Positions 4,761 through 6,877 of a stretch of DNA of 6,877 nucleotides are shown here, in pieces. Within the stretch, counting starts at the first letter, position 1. Every line of letters begins with the position of its first letter. Under the pieces are notes generated by a model, which had not been told where the DNA came from, ran no database searches, and saw only the letters and a program-made list of their open reading frames with translations. This DNA is from Pirellulaceae bacterium (GTDB lineage Bacteria; Planctomycetota; Planctomycetia; Pirellulales; Pirellulaceae), in contig JADLDX010000726.1 of assembly GCA_020846515.1 (NCBI GenBank), positions 1 to 6,877 on the forward strand, read 5' to 3'. The translations under genes and the position numbers were made by a program.

Positions 4761-6877
4761 TCAGCCACGCAGTTGCTGAAACAGGTCCGGGTATGACATG
4801 GTGTTGACCGTCGGCACCGACGGATTGGTTGCCTGATGACGGACACTGGACGGCACCTCTTCTTCAATGATCAACAGATCACGGTCATCGTCCATGGACG
4901 CCAGGCTTGGCTGCGGCACTTCGCGATGCATGGGATAAACATGTTGATGATCCTGGTCATCACTACGCGACAGATCGTGGGGCCGAGCCGCGAAGGCTGC
5001 TTGCCGAATGCACTCGGGCGAGATTTGCTCCACACTGTCCATCTCGACCGAGAACGCCGAGAAGTTCAGTTGACTGATTAAGTCTTCGATCTCTTCGTAC
5101 AGTCGCCCGTCGACCGAACCGGAGGTCATGGCCACAAACGGTTCTTCCAGGCCAGTTGGATAATGGGGCTGGACAACCAGTGATTCGACTGCCAACTCAT
5201 CGCCTGCCAACTCATCAATTGTCAAGTCTTCAACCTGAACAGCTCGATTTGATTCGGCGACTTCGGGCATATATTTTGCTGCGTGCTCGGACGTCATGGG
5301 CGATTGAGCATGCGGCTCGAATTGCTCCCGAGAGTTGGACGATTGACGCTGACGCTGGCGAGCCTGCCAGCGATGCACGTCGGTCGCTTCGACAGTGAAC
5401 TCTTCATCAAAGTCTTGACCAAACGGGTCGGCCGTCAGCGGCTCGATGCCACGGGCCAGAGGCATTGGTATGGCCATGGCTTCGGACTCTGGCTCAAAAT
5501 CCTCGGGCCAGGCTGCCAATTGATATTCGCCTTGATAGTCAGCCTCATAATCAGCTTGATTGGCAACTGCCGGCTGATCGTTGGCATCATCGTCGACCCG
5601 CGTTGCATGGCCGGTGGCCAAGTCCAGTTCAAATGTGTAAGTCTCTGGTGGCGGATTCCAAGCGGAGAACATGTTTCGCACCGCAGTGGAACTTTCTTCC
5701 GTCGGCACCCAACCAGCACTGGTGGCATCGACGTCCTCACGGAAGACAAACATGTCTTGATCGCTACGCGAATGCGGATCGAGCGAGGACATGGGTTGAT
5801 GCGTGGTCAACGTCTGCGTCAGACTGCTGGCTGAGGACTCCTGAGCGAACCCTTGGTGCACCGAAGGTTTCGCAGGCGTGTTAGCCGGCATACTCGCAGG
5901 TGTGCTCGCAAGTGTGCTCGCAGGCAAACTCGCCTTCTGTCGCTCGGCAAACATGGCGCTGGCATCAAACACAACGCGAGGCGCCGCGGCCATGCGGTTG
6001 TTCGACTGCACGGACTGCGTTGGTTGTTTTACCTGCGCTGGCTGAGTGGCTTGATTTGCAAACGTGGCTGAAGTTGATCGAGCTGACGGCTGGAGTGGGA
6101 TCGAAGGCGGACCAAAATCTTCCAGGTCGCTGAGGGATGGCCAATCCCTTCGGCTCTGAGTCGGTGTTTCGAGCTCTTCCATACTTTCCGGATCCAACTC
6201 AAAGTCCTGATCGAGGTCGTCGATCGAACCGAACTCAACTGGCGCGCCAACGGCTGTCGGGTCCGCTTGATTCCAGGTCATCGGCAACTGCTGCAGATCC
6301 GACCATGCCTCCTGTATCAAGGCGGCCGAAATCGGATATTGATCACTGGCAATAGCCAAGATCAATGCGTGATCCATACCTTGATTGACCAGTCGAGGAA
6401 TGCCCTCGCTGGCACTGTATACATTCTCAAGCGCATCCCGCGTGATAACTTGCTTGGGATCGACGCGAGCACAGGTGAATTGATGGCGAACAAAATCCGC
6501 CGTCTGAACTCGATTCATTGGTTGCAAAAAGCAGCGAGCGGCCAGACGCTGGTTAAACGAACTCATCTCTGGCAGGGCGAGCGTTTCTTCCAGCTGCATA
6601 CTGCCGATTAACACCAAGCGAGCGCGCGATTGACCTTGTCGCGCAAAGTTGGTGATCAATCGTAGCTCTTCCAGCAACTTAGTCGGTAGCGTCTGGGCTT
6701 CGTCCACAACTAGAACCAGTCCTTCGGCAGCGTGACCGGGCGAGGGTTCCATGCGTTCCATCAACGATAAACGCAGTTCACCTTCGGACAGTTCGCGATA
6801 CGCCATCTGCAATTCAAACAAAATGTTTTGCAGCATGGCGCGTCGACTGCACAATCGCGCAGCATGAAGTCGCACGA
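4761..6877 (-). CDS. ExeA/GspA-type AAA ATPase with a long disordered tail, 5' end cut by window edge
   Basis: By family, ExeA-like ATPases act at the inner membrane in type II secretion or in exopolysaccharide (PEP-CTERM/XrtA-type) loci. The frame is open to the right edge, and the GTG at 6875 is probably internal. Numbered from it, the AAA core spans about 1-200: ARLCSRRAMLQNILFEL (6-22), Walker B LVLVVDEAQ (53-61), LEELRLITNFAR (68-79), sensor-1 strand LVLIGS (87-92), FNQRLAARCFLQPM (107-120), and the sensor-2-like SEGIPRLVNQ (156-165) closing with SDLQQLPMTW (192-201). Walker A lies off the edge, with probably 80-90 residues missing. About 500 residues follow that are acidic and rich in Q, S, T and P, with short repeats and no visible transmembrane segment, peptidoglycan-binding domain or TPR. 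The tail ends with SYPDLFQQLRG. Canonical ExeA is about 550 residues, so this is unusually long. The kinase-like gene follows on the same strand. Confidence 0.85.
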   Translation of the reverse strand, partial: VRLHAARLCSRRAMLQNILFELQMAYRELSEGELRLSLMERMEPSPGHAAEGLVLVVDEAQTLPTKLLEELRLITNFARQGQSRARLVLIGSMQLEETLALPEMSSFNQRLAARCFLQPMNRVQTADFVRHQFTCARVDPKQVITRDALENVYSASEGIPRLVNQGMDHALILAIASDQYPISAALIQEAWSDLQQLPMTWNQADPTAVGAPVEFGSIDDLDQDFELDPESMEELETPTQSRRDWPSLSDLEDFGPPSIPLQPSARSTSATFANQATQPAQVKQPTQSVQSNNRMAAAPRVVFDASAMFAERQKASLPASTLASTPASMPANTPAKPSVHQGFAQESSASSLTQTLTTHQPMSSLDPHSRSDQDMFVFREDVDATSAGWVPTEESSTAVRNMFSAWNPPPETYTFELDLATGHATRVDDDANDQPAVANQADYEADYQGEYQLAAWPEDFEPESEAMAIPMPLARGIEPLTADPFGQDFDEEFTVEATDVHRWQARQRQRQSSNSREQFEPHAQSPMTSEHAAKYMPEVAESNRAVQVEDLTIDELAGDELAVESLVVQPHYPTGLEEPFVAMTSGSVDGRLYEEIEDLISQLNFSAFSVEMDSVEQISPECIRQAAFAARPHDLSRSDDQDHQHVYPMHREVPQPSLASMDDDRDLLIIEEEVPSSVRHQATNPSVPTVNTMSYPDLFQQLRG
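5190..5216 (-). repeat. Short in-frame direct repeat in the ATPase tail
   Basis: TGCCAACTCATC occurs at 5190-5201 and 5205-5216, a 15-base period, and encodes the duplicated DELA in DELAGDELA (about residues 553-562). Like the 12-bp repeat, it keeps frame and fits slippage growth of a disordered acidic tail. Confidence 0.7.
5871..5930 (-). repeat. 12-bp tandem repeat encoding a tetrapeptide repeat in the ATPase tail
   Basis: Five imperfect 12-bp units (consensus on the plus strand near CGCAGGTGTGCT) start at 5871, 5883, 5895, 5907 and 5919. In the ATPase frame they encode PAST, LAST, PASM, PANT and PAK. The repeat keeps the frame, so copy number can vary without breaking the gene. It lies in the low-complexity linker at about residues 316-335. 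Confidence 0.8.

Noticed and set aside
5283..5884. Plus-strand frames of 183 and 139 codons opposite the ATPase tail
   Set aside because: They are shadow frames kept open by the biased codons of the low-complexity tail. The sense frame continues a recognisable ATPase core without a break.
6873..6875. GTG as the start of the ExeA-like ATPase
   Set aside because: The residues after it belong in the middle of the AAA domain and Walker A is missing, so the gene must begin beyond the right edge.

Overview
The window looks like a bacterial chromosome segment of moderate G+C, most likely from the Planctomycetota (Pirellulaceae-like). This is an inference. It rests mainly on the ExeA-like ATPase at the right end, which carries phrases I associate with planctomycete members of that family (ARLCSRR, EGELRLSL, SDLQQLP..W) and a very long low-complexity tail. 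Weak or absent Shine-Dalgarno sequences at most starts are consistent with it. No RNA genes, CRISPR arrays, insertion sequences or attachment sites were seen.

Left part (1-2265, minus strand): two genes of a type I Wadjet (JetABCD, also called MksBEFG/EptABCD) anti-plasmid system. jetA (DUF3375, kleisin-like) is complete. jetB (DUF4194, KITE-like) overlaps it by an ATGA stop/start and runs off the left edge close to its natural end. jetC (the SMC motor) and jetD (the toprim nuclease) would be expected beyond position 1. The jetB frame has no stop inside the window, so it is easily missed; it was translated by hand here.

Middle (2266-2568): a 303-base divergent intergenic region holding the leaders of jetA and the flippase gene, with one short inverted repeat and no convincing promoter. 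From 2569 to 3969 on the plus strand lies a Wzx/MOP-type polysaccharide flippase. Its stop codon sits in an 11-bp tandem repeat that places TGA in all three forward frames.

Right part (4023-6877, minus strand): a small protein resembling a bacterial tyrosine kinase/MinD fold that has lost its nucleotide-binding lysine motif, preceded by a large ExeA/GspA-type AAA ATPase cut by the right edge. Together with the flippase these look like part of a surface-polysaccharide or secretion locus, with the ATPase and the kinase-like protein as probable regulatory or assembly partners. The defence genes and the envelope genes are divergently oriented neighbours, and nothing in the sequence shows that they work together.
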